From NCBI RefSeq assembly GCF_022819365.1, contig NZ_CP089289.1, forward strand, positions 248,001 through 312,000: a DNA stretch of 64,000 nt. The letters run 5' to 3'. Under the pieces are notes generated by a model. That model did not search any database. It had not been told where the DNA came from and saw nothing but the letters and a program-made list of their open reading frames with translations. Shown here piece after piece: positions 45,041 through 54,253 of this stretch. Source of the DNA: Candidatus Nanosynbacter sp. HMT-352 (GTDB lineage: Bacteria > Patescibacteriota > Saccharimonadia > Saccharimonadales > Saccharimonadaceae). The translations under genes were made by a program, and so were the position numbers. Positions within the stretch are counted from its first letter, which is position 1, and every line of letters starts with the position of its first letter.

Positions 45041-45067
45041 CGTTCTGATAAATATCAGAGCGTTTTT
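45041..45067 (+). terminator. Terminator after rsmD
   Basis: CGTTCTGATA and TATCAGAGCG form a 10 bp stem with one wobble and a two-base loop, followed by five T. Confidence 0.85.
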
Positions 45068-45089
45068 AATAGAAAAAAGTAGGTAAATT

Positions 45090-45722
45090 ATGAATGAATT
45101 TATTTTAGTAGCAATAAAATTATTGATCGGATTTTTTGCGCTGACGATAATAATTAACGTTACAGGAAAAGGTAATTTGGCGCCATCTTCCGCTAGTGAT
45201 CAAGTTCAGAATTACGTACTTGGTGGTATTATCGGCGGCGTTATTTATAACAATGATATTAAGATTTTGGACTATGTTGGGATTTTGTGCATATGGTGCG
45301 TGCTGGTGTTAACACTGAAGTGGATAAAGAAACATAGCGTTAAGGCTAAACAGCTGATTGACGGGAAGGCTTTGATAATTATAGACAACGGGAAGATAAA
45401 TATCGAAAATTGCGAGAAGGTCGGCTTAAGTGCTCATGATGTTTCTTTCAAGCTTCGAACCCATAATATCTACTCGACGAAAGACGTGAAAAGAGCTGTT
45501 GTTGAACAGGATGGCGAGCTCATTATTTCACACAAAGGCGAGGAAAATCCGAAATTCCCGTTAATAACGGACGGTCAATTGCAAGCTGATATCTTGGATG
45601 TAATCGGAAAAGACGAAAAGTGGCTACTTGGTCAGCTTAAAAAACGAGGCTTAGAATCTTACGGAGATGTATTTTTGGGCGAGTATGTCGACGGTGATTT
45701 GATTCTGACTGCTTATAATTAA
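45090..45722 (+). CDS. YetF/DUF421-family membrane protein
   Basis: A 210-residue protein with three N-terminal transmembrane helices (about 4-24, 40-60 and 62-84) and a cytoplasmic domain typical of the DUF421/YetF family: an LIDGKALIIIDNGKI segment, then ...LRTHNIYSTKDVKRAVVEQDGEL, with a second small domain at the end. The function of the family is poorly defined; some members influence spore or envelope properties. AGTAGG lies before ATG. Confidence 0.82.
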   Translation: MNEFILVAIKLLIGFFALTIIINVTGKGNLAPSSASDQVQNYVLGGIIGGVIYNNDIKILDYVGILCIWCVLVLTLKWIKKHSVKAKQLIDGKALIIIDNGKINIENCEKVGLSAHDVSFKLRTHNIYSTKDVKRAVVEQDGELIISHKGEENPKFPLITDGQLQADILDVIGKDEKWLLGQLKKRGLESYGDVFLGEYVDGDLILTAYN

Positions 45723-45850
45723 AGATGAATTAACTGGACGGGATGAAAAACGTCGTTATTTGATAGTGTTGTGAAGTTAACTCTACCACTACATCTGGTG
45801 GTGTCGTATAATGGTTTATAGACAAAGTAAAAAGAGGAGGAATGTAGAAA

Positions 45851-46180
45851 ATGCTGTACGATGGTCATATTAATTGTGGGGCAGATATTCTGAGTGAAGA
45901 TACTTCTGATAAACGGGATAAATATAAAGATTATGAGGAAATTGCAAATGATGAAGATTTGCAAAGAAGCGTCGGCAGCGAGGAGTTAGAAAACTATACG
46001 ACAGAATCTAGCCAAAATAGCGATCCAGATGTTCTTGATGATTACTGTCTAGAATTGAAAGCCCTCACCGAGGCTGCTAATGACAGGAAAATTAACGAGA
46101 ATATGGCTAGGTTGGCGACTGAATGCGCGGGTCGCTATCCCATAGAGGAGTGCGATACTGAAGATGGAACCTTATTCTAG
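45851..46180 (+). CDS. Small acidic orphan protein
   Basis: A 109-residue, strongly acidic soluble protein with many Asp, Glu, Ser and Asn and four Cys. No family is recognised and there is no export signal. TATAAT (45808-45813) lies upstream, and a strong AGAGGAGG site is placed 10 nt before ATG. It converges with the GH13 gene across 16 bp. Codon use is like its neighbours. Gene status is supported by promoter, ribosome-binding site and an otherwise empty interval. Confidence 0.55.
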   Translation: MLYDGHINCGADILSEDTSDKRDKYKDYEEIANDEDLQRSVGSEELENYTTESSQNSDPDVLDDYCLELKALTEAANDRKINENMARLATECAGRYPIEECDTEDGTLF

Positions 46181-46196
46181 TTGAGTGTTTTTGTTG

Positions 46197-47780
46197 CTAG
46201 GCAATAAGTAAAACTCCGCAATATCCTGGAATTGTCATTTGAAGATTTTCTACGGTAATTAAATTGACAGAGTGAGTCGAGTCAATGATCTTGGCGTTTT
46301 CTGGAATGAAGAAGCTTTGTTTCTCGTCTGCGAAATTGATGAAAATGTAAGCACGTTGACCAACCAGTTCTCTTTTTAATCCGAGAATGAATCCGTTGCC
46401 GGTGTTTTCTACAATACTCAAATCGCCATTTTTAAGAATTGGGAGAGTTTGGCGCAATTTTAGCAGCTTTCGGTGCATATTAAGCAGGGAATTGTTTGCG
46501 GTTTTTTCGTTATCAACGTTAATCTTCGTGTGATTATCATTAACAGGAAGCCAAGGTTTTACGCTTGAAAAGCCTGCAAATTGCGAATCATTCCATTGCA
46601 TTGGCGTGCGCTCCAAGTCTCGGCTATCAACAATAGAATTGGCGGGACTAAAATTATCTTGAATGTCATCAGCGGTCAATTCTCCATTCATCATGCCGAT
46701 TTCGTCACCGTAATACACTACACTGATTCCTGGTGTGAGGAGGTTTAAGAAGCTGAGGGCGCGGGCGCGTTCTTCGCCCAATCTGGAGGCAATTCGCGGC
46801 TGATCGTGATTTCCAATGCAGAAAAATGGCATGGTTGAGCTTGCTGATTGTAGGTAATTATTGATTTTTTTCTCAATATTTTTAGCGTGCCATTCGTTAT
46901 CGCGATATTCCATAAAAAACGCCGAGGCTTTTGGGTGGACTGCCAGGATCTGGTTGTATTGATGATAAATATCACCCAGCTTATCGTCGGGATAAAATTC
47001 AAACACCATTTGCTTGTCGTTATATTCATCACAAACTGACGCTAATTCTCGTAAATATTCCTGAAAATGCGGTCCCATTTTACATTGATCGTGGATAAAC
47101 GCTCCGTAATTGTTTGGATTGCCATAAAAATCAGGATTTGGAGAGTCGTCTTTGAGATCAGGATCTTTGGAAATTCCCCAAATTGCATCGACGCGCATTC
47201 CATCAACGCCCACATTAAACCAAAATCGCACTATGTTTTTTATTTCAGCACGTACTTCAGGATTGTCCCAATTCAAATCTGGCTGCGTTTTCAGGAACGA
47301 ATGTAGGTAAAATTGCCCAGTGCGCTCGTCAAATTCCCACGAACTGCCGCCAGACAAACTTCGCCAATTGTTAGGCTCGCTATTGTCTTTTCCGTCGCGC
47401 CAAACATAGTAATCCCGCTTGGGGTTATCACGCGAAGATCTGGATTCTTGAAACCACGGATGTTGGTCTGAAGTGTGGCAGGGAACGAGGTCGATCATAA
47501 CTTTAATGTCTAGATCATGAGCTTTTTTAAGCAGCGCTTGGAAATCGTGCATTTTTCCGAAAGTCGGATCAATAGCTCGATAATCTGCGATATCATAGCC
47601 AAAGTCGGTCAGCGGCGATACGAAGAATGGGGAAATCCAAATCGAATCGACGCCCAACCATGATAAATAATCCAGCTTCTCGGTAATGCCGTTCAAATCG
47701 CCAATTCCATCGCCATTTGTATCCAGAAAGCTGCGCGGATAAATTTGATAAAGAGAGGCGACATCTTGCCAAGTTTTCAT
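46197..47780 (-). CDS. Alpha-glucosidase / oligo-1,6-glucosidase (GH13)
   Basis: A 527-residue GH13 glycosidase. The N terminus (YQIYPRSFLDTNGDGIGDLNG) and WISPFFVSPLTDFGYDIADY are classic for the oligo-1,6-glucosidase/alpha-glucosidase subgroup. The catalytic nucleophile lies in GMRVDAIWG, the acid/base near MVFEFYPDD, and the transition-state Asp in GNHDQPR. No signal peptide is present, so it probably acts on imported oligosaccharides or trehalose derivatives. TATACT (47787-47792, minus strand, AGTATA as read on plus) ends 6 nt before ATG, which predicts a leaderless mRNA. Confidence 0.9.
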   Translation of the reverse strand: MKTWQDVASLYQIYPRSFLDTNGDGIGDLNGITEKLDYLSWLGVDSIWISPFFVSPLTDFGYDIADYRAIDPTFGKMHDFQALLKKAHDLDIKVMIDLVPCHTSDQHPWFQESRSSRDNPKRDYYVWRDGKDNSEPNNWRSLSGGSSWEFDERTGQFYLHSFLKTQPDLNWDNPEVRAEIKNIVRFWFNVGVDGMRVDAIWGISKDPDLKDDSPNPDFYGNPNNYGAFIHDQCKMGPHFQEYLRELASVCDEYNDKQMVFEFYPDDKLGDIYHQYNQILAVHPKASAFFMEYRDNEWHAKNIEKKINNYLQSASSTMPFFCIGNHDQPRIASRLGEERARALSFLNLLTPGISVVYYGDEIGMMNGELTADDIQDNFSPANSIVDSRDLERTPMQWNDSQFAGFSSVKPWLPVNDNHTKINVDNEKTANNSLLNMHRKLLKLRQTLPILKNGDLSIVENTGNGFILGLKRELVGQRAYIFINFADEKQSFFIPENAKIIDSTHSVNLITVENLQMTIPGYCGVLLIA

Positions 47781-47825
47781 GATTTAAGTATAAGCGAGAT
47801 AACAGGGAAAATCAAAACAAATAAA

Positions 47826-48302
47826 TTACATGTGATGATAATGATGAGTCAATGCGTGACCTTTACCTCGGCGTAACAAATATAGATTGACGGGATATGA
47901 TACAGCAAACGCGGCGAACATACAAATTAGCCGGCTAACCCAATAAATCGGATGAGCTAAGTTCTTATCCATGGCGCCCGGAATGATCAGCATGATTATA
48001 TTGTCTACGACGGTCATTAACAATATGGATAGTGTGTCAGCGGCGAAAACTAACTTTAAGGATTTTATGAGCGATAATTTGGCACGTACTAACGGTATGA
48101 TTGACGCGGTGTAGCCGGAGATGAAAGCTAAGACCGATGCCAGAATGACTGTAGTATGTGGCGCAAATCCAGCGTGTGTGCCGATGGTAACGCCTATCAT
48201 CTCACCAATCATACATCCCGCCAGACAGTGCAAACTCGCTGCTAGTGCCATGTGTTTGATTGAATTTTTTGTATTGCAATGATTATGAGATTCGTGATTC
48301 AT
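47826..48302 (-). CDS. DUF4396-like membrane protein, His-rich ends
   Basis: A 158-residue membrane protein with about four helices. Both ends are rich in His (MNHESHNHC... and HALTHHYHHM), and LHCLAGCMIGEMIG in the first helix supplies two Cys and a His. This agrees with DUF4396 proteins, which often sit beside CsoR-type metal repressors and are thought to handle copper or related metals. It overlaps csoR by one base and is controlled by the same operator. Confidence 0.78.
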   Translation of the reverse strand: MNHESHNHCNTKNSIKHMALAASLHCLAGCMIGEMIGVTIGTHAGFAPHTTVILASVLAFISGYTASIIPLVRAKLSLIKSLKLVFAADTLSILLMTVVDNIIMLIIPGAMDKNLAHPIYWVSRLICMFAAFAVSYPVNLYLLRRGKGHALTHHYHHM

Positions 48303-48589
48303 TATTTTGTCCTTATGTTATTTAATTCATATAGATTGAGTAATTCTTCTATCGCTTTACTTTGTTGAGCTTCGTCATCGGACGTCATTTTATCAGCAAT
48401 GTGCGTGCGGAGATGTCGCTCCAGAATAAGTTTATTAAGCGATGCCAATGACTTTTGTATTGCTAGGCTTTGGGTTAAAACATCCATGCAATATGCGTCG
48501 TCGGTAATTTGTTTCTCGAGCCCGCGCATTTGTCCTAATATGATCTTTGTGCGATGCAGGGCTCGTCGTTTGATGTCTGCTGTATCCAT
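48302..48589 (-). CDS. csoR: CsoR/FrmR-family metal-sensing repressor, Cys-His-His variant
   Basis: A 95-residue all-helical repressor of the CsoR family, which releases its operator on binding copper or another metal. Cys34 and His59 fall at the positions of CsoR ligands, but the third ligand, normally Cys four residues after the His, is His63 (RHLRTH). This alters the expected metal preference. The promoter's -10 box TATGAT ends 6 nt before ATG, so the mRNA is leaderless. It is the first gene of a two-gene operon with the DUF4396-like protein. Confidence 0.9.
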   Translation of the reverse strand: MDTADIKRRALHRTKIILGQMRGLEKQITDDAYCMDVLTQSLAIQKSLASLNKLILERHLRTHIADKMTSDDEAQQSKAIEELLNLYELNNIRTK

Positions 48590-48595
48590 AAAATA

Positions 48596-48625
48596 ATCAT
48601 ATACCCCCTGGGGGTATTATGTCAA
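48596..48625 (-). promoter_or_regulatory. csoR promoter with palindromic operator in the spacer
   Basis: Minus-strand TTGACA (48620-48625) and TATGAT (48596-48601) are 18 bp apart. The perfect 17 bp palindrome ATACCCCCTGGGGGTAT (48601-48617) fills the spacer. G/C-tract palindromes like this are the known CsoR-type operator, so repressor binding would block polymerase directly. Confidence 0.88.
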
Positions 48626-48654
48626 ATGTAATTAGCTATCTAAGAATTAACATA

Positions 48655-48682
48655 CGAAAAAACCACCCATTTGGATGGCTAA
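48655..48682 (-). terminator. Terminator of the tRNA-Phe/tRNA-Gly unit
   Basis: On the minus strand AGCCATCC-AAAT-GGGTGGTT is followed by a T run. It lies about 10 bp after the 3' end of tRNA-Gly(GCC). Confidence 0.8.
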
Positions 48683-48691
48683 ATATCGAAT

Positions 48692-48767
48692 TGGTGCGGG
48701 TAAGGAGACTCTAACTCCTGGCCTCTTCCATGGCAAGGAAGCGCTCTAACAACTGAGCTATACCCGC
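48692..48767 (-). tRNA. tRNA-Gly (anticodon GCC)
   Basis: A 76 nt cloverleaf with encoded CCA. The acceptor is GCGGGTA/TACCCGC, the D arm GCTC/GAGC, the anticodon loop TTGCCAT, and the T arm contains the usual GTTAGAGTC variant. It is co-transcribed downstream of tRNA-Phe. Confidence 0.95.
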
Positions 48768-48816
48768 ATGTTGTTCACGATTCATTGTAGCAAAGTCGTG
48801 AATAAAATGCAATATT

Positions 48817-48892
48817 TGGTGGCTCCTCCCAGACTTGAACTGGGGACACAAGGCTCTTCAGGCCTCTGCTCTACCAACTGAGCTAAAGAGCC
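48817..48892 (-). tRNA. tRNA-Phe (anticodon GAA)
   Basis: A 76 nt cloverleaf with encoded CCA, acceptor GGCTCTT/AGGAGCC, anticodon loop CTGAAGA and T loop TTCAAGT. It precedes tRNA-Gly(GCC) on the minus strand. Confidence 0.95.
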
Positions 48893-48959
48893 ACAAACTT
48901 GCTATTTAATTGTACTAAAGTTGTCGCTATCTGGCAAGAGTGTTATAATTTTATCGAGC

Positions 48960-49034
48960 GCGGGTGTCGTATAGCGGCTATTATGTGACCTTCCCAAGGT
49001 TGAGATGGGAGTTCGACTCTCCCCATCCGCACCA
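48960..49034 (+). tRNA. tRNA-Gly (anticodon CCC)
   Basis: A 75 nt cloverleaf with encoded CCA, acceptor GCGGGTG/CATCCGC with one G-T pair, and anticodon loop TTCCCAA. TATAAT about 12 bp upstream with a TTGTCG -35 at 17 bp gives it its own promoter, divergent from tRNA-Phe. A terminator follows. Confidence 0.93.
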
Positions 49035-49043
49035 GAGATTATA

Positions 49044-49076
49044 AAGCACCCTGTAAAATTACAGAGTGCTTATTTT
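49044..49076 (+). terminator. Terminator after tRNA-Gly(CCC)
   Basis: AAGCAC-C-CTGTAA pairs with TTACAG-A-GTGCTT around a short loop, then a T-rich stretch. It also lies just beyond the end of the convergent slipin gene. Confidence 0.82.
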
Positions 49077-49089
49077 ATTGATAAATGTT

Positions 49090-49836
49090 CTATTTTTTAC
49101 CGCCACGAATCGCGTCGATGAGTTCGATAGGGAATAGCATCATCGTCTTTTGGCTTGGCTCTGTGGAGATTCGCTCTAAGGTGTTCAATGTTCGCAGATT
49201 GATAGCGCCTTGAGTTTTTGCTAGGATTTCTGCGGCTTGGGCCAACGTCTCAGCTGCAGCCTTTTCGCCGTCAGCGTTGATGATGTTGGCGCGGCGCTCG
49301 CGCTCTGCCTCGGCTTGTTTGGCCATGGCACGCTTCATGTCGCTAGGAAGTTCGATGTTCTGAATCTTAACGTTCTCGACATCGATACCCCATTTGTCAG
49401 TTTCGGCATCAACAATTTCCTTGATCTGCTGGGAAATCTCTTCGCGCTTGGCGAGCAAATCGTCCATATCAACATTTCCGGTGACGTCGCGCAGTGCTGC
49501 TTGGGCAAATTGGCTAGTTGCGTAAATATAGTTCGTGGTTTCCAACACGGCTTTTGGTGCGTTGATGACTCGGAAATAAACCACCGCATCAACGCCGACC
49601 GTGACGTTGTCTTTGGTGATGACTTCTTGTTTTGGAACGTCAATTGGAGTTGAACGAATATCGACCAACATCATTGTCTGCAATCCTGGAATGACGACTC
49701 TTAATCCTGGTTCGCGAACGCCAGTAAATTTACCGAGCGTCAATACTACACCGCGCTGATATTGATTGACAATTTTAATGCCACTAAGTACGTAAAGTCC
49801 CGTGAATACTAAAATTATTATTACAAATGCTCCCAT
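49090..49836 (-). CDS. SPFH/stomatin-like protein (slipin)
   Basis: A 248-residue membrane scaffold protein of the stomatin/slipin group. One N-terminal hydrophobic hairpin or helix (about 3-22) is followed by the SPFH domain (YQRGVVLTLGKFTGVREPGL, VDIRSTPIDVPKQEVITKDNV) and a coiled-coil with AEAERERRANII. Such proteins form ring-like oligomers that organise membrane proteases and lipids. No NfeD partner is adjacent. AGGAGG precedes ATG. Confidence 0.9.
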   Translation of the reverse strand: MGAFVIIILVFTGLYVLSGIKIVNQYQRGVVLTLGKFTGVREPGLRVVIPGLQTMMLVDIRSTPIDVPKQEVITKDNVTVGVDAVVYFRVINAPKAVLETTNYIYATSQFAQAALRDVTGNVDMDDLLAKREEISQQIKEIVDAETDKWGIDVENVKIQNIELPSDMKRAMAKQAEAERERRANIINADGEKAAAETLAQAAEILAKTQGAINLRTLNTLERISTEPSQKTMMLFPIELIDAIRGGKK

Positions 49837-49938
49837 TTTTCCTCCTATTTATATAGATCTATTGTAGCATTTTGTGTGAGGAAAGTGTAAACGGCGGACG
49901 ACTTTTTGGCTTTATGGATTTCACGATATAATGGAAGT

Positions 49939-51111
49939 ATGAGTGATAGTAGGCAGCCACTGGCTGAACGGATGAGACCGCAGACGCTGGACGAGGTGAT
50001 AGGGCAGAGTCATTTGCTTGGTGAGGGCGAGTTATTGAGGCGAATCGTTAAGAATGGCGAGCCGGTTAGTTTGATACTGTGGGGTCCGCCGGGAACTGGA
50101 AAAACGACATTGGCGCGGATTATTGCGCGTGAGGTGAAGGCGGAGTTTATTGAGCTGTCGGCAGTTACAAGCGGAAAAAAAGACGTTGAACAAGTGATTG
50201 AACACGCCCGCCAAAACTGGAATTTGGAACTCAGGACAATTCTATTCGTTGACGAAATCCACCGATTTAATAAAGCTCAACAAGACGCGTTTTTGCCGCA
50301 CGTTGAGAGTGGGCTAATTACATTAATCGGTGCGACGACCGAGAATCCGAGCTTTGAAGTCATCACGCCGCTGCTGTCGCGTTCACGGGTCTTGGTTCTT
50401 CAGCGATTGGCAAAAGACGAAATTATATTGGTATTAAAAAGAGCATTGAAAGTCCTGAAAAAGTCCAAGCAAGTTTCGCCTAAAGCTCTGGATTATTTAG
50501 CGGAATTATCGGACGGCGACGCAAGGGTGGCGCTGGGCAATTTGGAATTGGCGCTGAGTTTTAACGAAAAAGTAACGCCGGAAGTGGTTAAGGCGGCGGC
50601 TCAGAAGCGACTTCCGGGCTATGATAAAAAAGGCGATTCACATTACGACATAATTTCCGCTTTTATCAAGTCGCTAAGAGGCAGTGACGCGACGGCTGCG
50701 ACGTATTATTTGGCGCGAATGATTGACGCGGGCGAGGATCCGAAGTTTATTGCTCGGCGAATGGTGATTTTTGCGTCAGAAGATATCGGGCTGGCGGGCA
50801 ATGGCGCGCTGAGCTTGGCAATTGCGACGTTTGAGGCTGTCGAGAGTGTCGGTCTTCCGGAGGCGAAGTATAATTTATTCCATTGTGCTATTGCGTTGGC
50901 TCGTAGTCAGAAGTCGCGTGAAATTACCGATTTAATGCACGGCGCTTTTGAATTGGCGCGTAAATATCCGAATTCTCCCGTGCCATTGCATCTCAGAAAC
51001 GCTCCGACCAAATTGATGAAAGATTTGGGCTATAACAAGGGCTACAAGTGGCGAGCTGGCTTTGAGCACGACAAAGGATTTCTACCAGAGGAAATTAAGG
51101 ATGTGGTATAA
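49939..51111 (+). CDS. rarA: Replication-associated recombination protein RarA (MgsA)
   Basis: A 390-residue AAA+ ATPase acting at blocked replication forks. [19 protein letters not shown] opens the protein, Walker A is GPPGTGKT, Walker B is LFVDEIHRF, then sensor motif GATTENPSF and a C-terminal tetramerisation domain ([17 protein letters not shown]). ATG 49939 is chosen over an upstream in-frame start because TATAAT (49927-49932) ends exactly 6 nt before it. The predicted mRNA is leaderless. Confidence 0.94.
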   Translation: MSDSRQPLAERMRPQTLDEVIGQSHLLGEGELLRRIVKNGEPVSLILWGPPGTGKTTLARIIAREVKAEFIELSAVTSGKKDVEQVIEHARQNWNLELRTILFVDEIHRFNKAQQDAFLPHVESGLITLIGATTENPSFEVITPLLSRSRVLVLQRLAKDEIILVLKRALKVLKKSKQVSPKALDYLAELSDGDARVALGNLELALSFNEKVTPEVVKAAAQKRLPGYDKKGDSHYDIISAFIKSLRGSDATAATYYLARMIDAGEDPKFIARRMVIFASEDIGLAGNGALSLAIATFEAVESVGLPEAKYNLFHCAIALARSQKSREITDLMHGAFELARKYPNSPVPLHLRNAPTKLMKDLGYNKGYKWRAGFEHDKGFLPEEIKDVV

Positions 51112-51146
51112 TTAGCACATCAATATTCTTAAAAGGAGAAGTTAAC

Positions 51147-51716
51147 ATGCCAAAACAAGAACCTCAGCAGCCGCAATATGCACCGCAGCCTGATCCAAGC
51201 GCACAATACGGTCCTGCACCACAACCGCAGAATACCCCGTATGAGCAGCAGCCGGTCAGCCAGCAATATTTTGCACAACCTCAAGCAGCGCCAGTGCAAT
51301 ATGTCGTGATGGCAGAATCTCTGAAGGGTGTTAAGGGTTGGTTAATGTTCTTTGTGGTTTGTTTCGTTATCGGTAGCCTTGTCAATACAGCAGTGTTTTT
51401 TCAGGCGATAATGAATCTTAGCCAGCCAGAGAACGTCATTTCTTTGATATTTTCACCTATACTGGTAGTCTTAGCTATTTGTGCAGTTGTGTTTATAACG
51501 ATGCAGAAGCGTCTTGGTAAGTGGTTAGCTGTTGCTACGATCGCCACAGCTGGATTGGGCAATGTTGCAAATGCGGTAGTTATATATGCATCTGGAAGAT
51601 CGGGAGTAGAGGTTTCGGCATTTATCACCGGAATCGTTACAATGCTAATAGTAGAAGGATTGGTAATCTTGTACTTCTTTGCTTCTCGCCGAGTCAAAGA
51701 AACTCTTGTCAATTAG
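51147..51716 (+). CDS. Membrane protein with Pro/Gln-rich N terminus
   Basis: A 189-residue protein. Residues 1-55 are rich in Pro, Gln, Tyr and Ala and look disordered. About four hydrophobic helices follow (near 68-88, 98-122, 130-150 and 158-180), with a short basic tail. The layout matches the protein at 7277-8068 although the sequence is different. AAGGAG precedes ATG. It ends at a bidirectional terminator. Confidence 0.6.
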   Translation: MPKQEPQQPQYAPQPDPSAQYGPAPQPQNTPYEQQPVSQQYFAQPQAAPVQYVVMAESLKGVKGWLMFFVVCFVIGSLVNTAVFFQAIMNLSQPENVISLIFSPILVVLAICAVVFITMQKRLGKWLAVATIATAGLGNVANAVVIYASGRSGVEVSAFITGIVTMLIVEGLVILYFFASRRVKETLVN

Positions 51717-51732
51717 TCGATTCTCACATTAA

Positions 51733-51766
51733 AAATAGCCGCCTCATTACGGGGCGGTTATTTTTA
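51733..51766. terminator. Bidirectional terminator between convergent genes
   Basis: AATAGCCGCCTC and GGGGCGGTTATT form a long stem with A and T runs on its two sides, serving the membrane protein gene and typA. Confidence 0.85.
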
Positions 51767-51778
51767 TGGTTTACATAG

Positions 51779-53626
51779 CTATTGTTTCGCGGCGCGCTTT
51801 CGCTCGTTTGCATCCAGATATCGCTTTCGAAGCCGTAATGACTTTGGTGTAACCTCCAAAAGCTCGTCGTCTTCAATAAAATCGATACATTGCTCCAAGC
51901 TAAATTGCGTAAATGGCGTCAATTGTACAGTTCCATCCGACGATTTGGAGCGCATATTAGTCAAGTGTTTGGCTTTACAAACGTTGATTTCGATGTCTTC
52001 TTGGCGATTGTAAATTCCCACAATCATTCCGGCGTAAACTTCCGTTCCTGGCCCGACCAGTAATTCGCCGCGCGCTTCCGCCGCTTGCAAAGCGTAAGGT
52101 GTTGTCGTGCCAGCCTCAAACGCAATTAAAACTCCATTGCGGGTTTTTGGCAATTTTCCGCCAAGCGGTTGATATCCGTGAGGCAGGGAATTCATAATCA
52201 CCGTACCTCTGGTGGCGGTCAACAAAATGTTGCGCAGACCAATCAGCGCCCTCGTCGGCAGAATGTAAGTCAGGCGAGCAGCGCCAGCGGTGGTCGTTTC
52301 CTGAGATTTCATTTCAGCATGTCGCGCGCCAAGCTCTTGGCTAATCGCGCCGATGAATTCGCTTCCAACTTCAATTTGCAATTCTTCAATCGGTTCTTTT
52401 TCGACGCCGTCCTCGGTAATTGTAACAACTTGCGGTCGTCCAACCTCAAACTCGAAGCCCTCGCGTCGCATGGTTTCAATCAAAACACTCAAGTGTAACT
52501 CGCCGCGCCCAGAAATTGTAAAGCCAATTCCGTTTTCCTCAACGCGTAGCGCCACGTTGGTTTCAAGCTCTCGCTTCAATCGGTCGCCAATTTGCCTGGA
52601 TGTCGTAAACTCGCCCTCGCGACCTTTCATTGGGCTGGTGTTCGGTCCGAGGTACATACTCAGAGTTGGCGCTTCAATGTCAATTGTCGGCAGCGCTTCA
52701 GGCTGTTCTTTGTCGGCAATCGTATCGCCAATATGCGCGTCAGCCACGCCAACCAGCGCCACAATGTCGCCAGCAAAAGCTTCGTCAAGTTCCTCACGAT
52801 TTAATCCGCGATAGCCAAAAACTTTCTCAATTCGTGCAGAACCCGCGACTTCGCCATTTTTCATCAAACTGACTTGCAGGCCACGCTTAACGGATCCGCG
52901 AGCAATTCGCCCAATCGCGTATTTTCCTTGGAATGTGTCATATTGTAAGCTGGTAACAAGCAGTTGAAACGCGCCGTTTTCCGTCACGTCTGGCGCTGGA
53001 ATATCGTTGATGATCGCATTAAAAATTGGCGTCAAATCCGCGTCTTCGTCGGTGTTAGCGGGAATTTCTTTCCATGATTTTCCGTCGCGTCCGATTGCGT
53101 AATAAATTGGATATTGCAATTGAGAATCATCGGTCGCTAGCTCCAAAAACAGATCGCTCAACTCATCTTCAACTTCGGCAATTCGCCTGGCTGGCTTGTC
53201 AATCTTATTGATAATCACGACAGGCTTCAGCCCCAGCTCAAGCGCCTTCGCTAATACGAATTTGGTCTGAGGCATCGGACCTTCCTGCGCGTCCACGATC
53301 AGCAAAACGCCGTCAGCCATATTCAAGGTTCGCTCAACTTCGCCAGAGAAATCGGCGTGTCCTGGCGTATCAATGATGTTTATTTTGTAGTCGCTGTAAA
53401 AAATTGACGTTTGTTTGGCGGTGATGGTGATGCCGCGCTCGTGCTCTTGATCGCCGGAATCCATAATCAATTCCTGGCTCATCTCGGCTTGGTTGTCGCG
53501 GAATGTTCGCGACTGCTTTAATAGCCCGTCAACCATGGTCGTTTTGCCGTGGTCGACGTGGGCAATAATGGCAATGTTTCGAATCTTGCTAGCGTCCTTC
53601 ATAAAAATATGGTCTGATATTAGCAC
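51779..53626 (-). CDS. typA: Ribosome-associated GTPase TypA/BipA
   Basis: A 615-residue translational GTPase related to EF-G that assists ribosome assembly and stress responses. Walker A lies in [10 protein letters not shown]3 is DTPGHADF, G4 is NKID, and domain III, domain V and the BipA-specific C-terminal domain follow. GTG 53626, with AAGGA 6 nt upstream, gives eight extra residues. ATG 53602 gives the common family start [15 protein letters not shown] lies about 25 bp before GTG, supporting a leadered transcript. Confidence 0.95.
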   Translation of the reverse strand: MLISDHIFMKDASKIRNIAIIAHVDHGKTTMVDGLLKQSRTFRDNQAEMSQELIMDSGDQEHERGITITAKQTSIFYSDYKINIIDTPGHADFSGEVERTLNMADGVLLIVDAQEGPMPQTKFVLAKALELGLKPVVIINKIDKPARRIAEVEDELSDLFLELATDDSQLQYPIYYAIGRDGKSWKEIPANTDEDADLTPIFNAIINDIPAPDVTENGAFQLLVTSLQYDTFQGKYAIGRIARGSVKRGLQVSLMKNGEVAGSARIEKVFGYRGLNREELDEAFAGDIVALVGVADAHIGDTIADKEQPEALPTIDIEAPTLSMYLGPNTSPMKGREGEFTTSRQIGDRLKRELETNVALRVEENGIGFTISGRGELHLSVLIETMRREGFEFEVGRPQVVTITEDGVEKEPIEELQIEVGSEFIGAISQELGARHAEMKSQETTTAGAARLTYILPTRALIGLRNILLTATRGTVIMNSLPHGYQPLGGKLPKTRNGVLIAFEAGTTTPYALQAAEARGELLVGPGTEVYAGMIVGIYNRQEDIEINVCKAKHLTNMRSKSSDGTVQLTPFTQFSLEQCIDFIEDDELLEVTPKSLRLRKRYLDANERKRAAKQ

Positions 53627-53866
53627 AGACCTTCCTTTAAGGTAATTATATCACGAAATAATAGAGGTGAAAAGTTTTTAGAAGATGGTACTAAGAAGTG
53701 TATCTAATTATAGTTTGTGTTATTTTTTCGGTTGACATTAAATAAATAAAAAGTCAATCTGGCGGCGGCTGTGTTGATTTTTTATGTCCATGTGATATAA
53801 ATAATAAACTAGTTTCATCAATGAACTTATCGATATAAGAGATGACTATTAAGGAGAGGATAATTT

Positions 53867-54154
53867 ATGTCTGGCGAGCTACAGCCTTTGGATACTGAAA
53901 AATATTTTGAAAGACTGAGTTGTATAATTGGGGAGCTTGGAGGCATCGCAACTAGAGGGTCAGGGTTAGGTACCGAAGTGAAAAAGCTTACATTGGAGGC
54001 TGAAGGTATTCTTGGAATATTGTGGTGCGCTACTTGTCCTGACCGCGAAGAAGCGTTATCTGATGAGGATGCAGCGAGCGAACAGGCAATGCAGGACCGT
54101 GCTGAGGACTGTGCTGAGGAAATAGAATTTTTGCCAGAAAATAGAGAATATTAG
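53867..54154 (+). CDS. Small acidic orphan protein
   Basis: A 95-residue, very acidic soluble protein with five Cys (including CATC) and a Glu/Asp/Ala-rich second half. No family is recognised. Its promoter has an extended -10 GTGATATAAA (about 53791-53800) like those of cassettes III and V, with TTGATT 16 bp upstream. The leader is about 60 nt and AAGGAGAGG precedes ATG. It lies in an otherwise empty 600 bp stretch between typA and tRNA-Val and shares a terminator with that tRNA. Confidence 0.5.
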   Translation: MSGELQPLDTEKYFERLSCIIGELGGIATRGSGLGTEVKKLTLEAEGILGILWCATCPDREEALSDEDAASEQAMQDRAEDCAEEIEFLPENREY

Positions 54155-54202
54155 TTCGTTTGTCAATTTATAGCACAAGTTTCATGCTTGTTCCAATTAT
54201 TA

Positions 54203-54232
54203 AAAATCACCCTGAGTATGGGTGATTTTTTT
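54203..54232. terminator. Bidirectional terminator, small orphan and tRNA-Val
   Basis: AATCACCC and GGGTGATT form an 8 bp stem with A/T runs on both sides. Nearly the same hairpin occurs at 55186-55215 and 57171-57199, next to the two tRNA-Leu genes. Confidence 0.85.
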
Positions 54233-54253
54233 ATGGTGAAAAATTGTCAAAAA

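Noticed and set aside
53716-53760. Facing TTGAC/GTCAA boxes upstream of the 95-residue orphan as a remnant cassette promoter
   Set aside because: Neither orientation has a -10 box at the right spacing. The working promoter is the TTGATT...TATAAA pair about 40 bp downstream.
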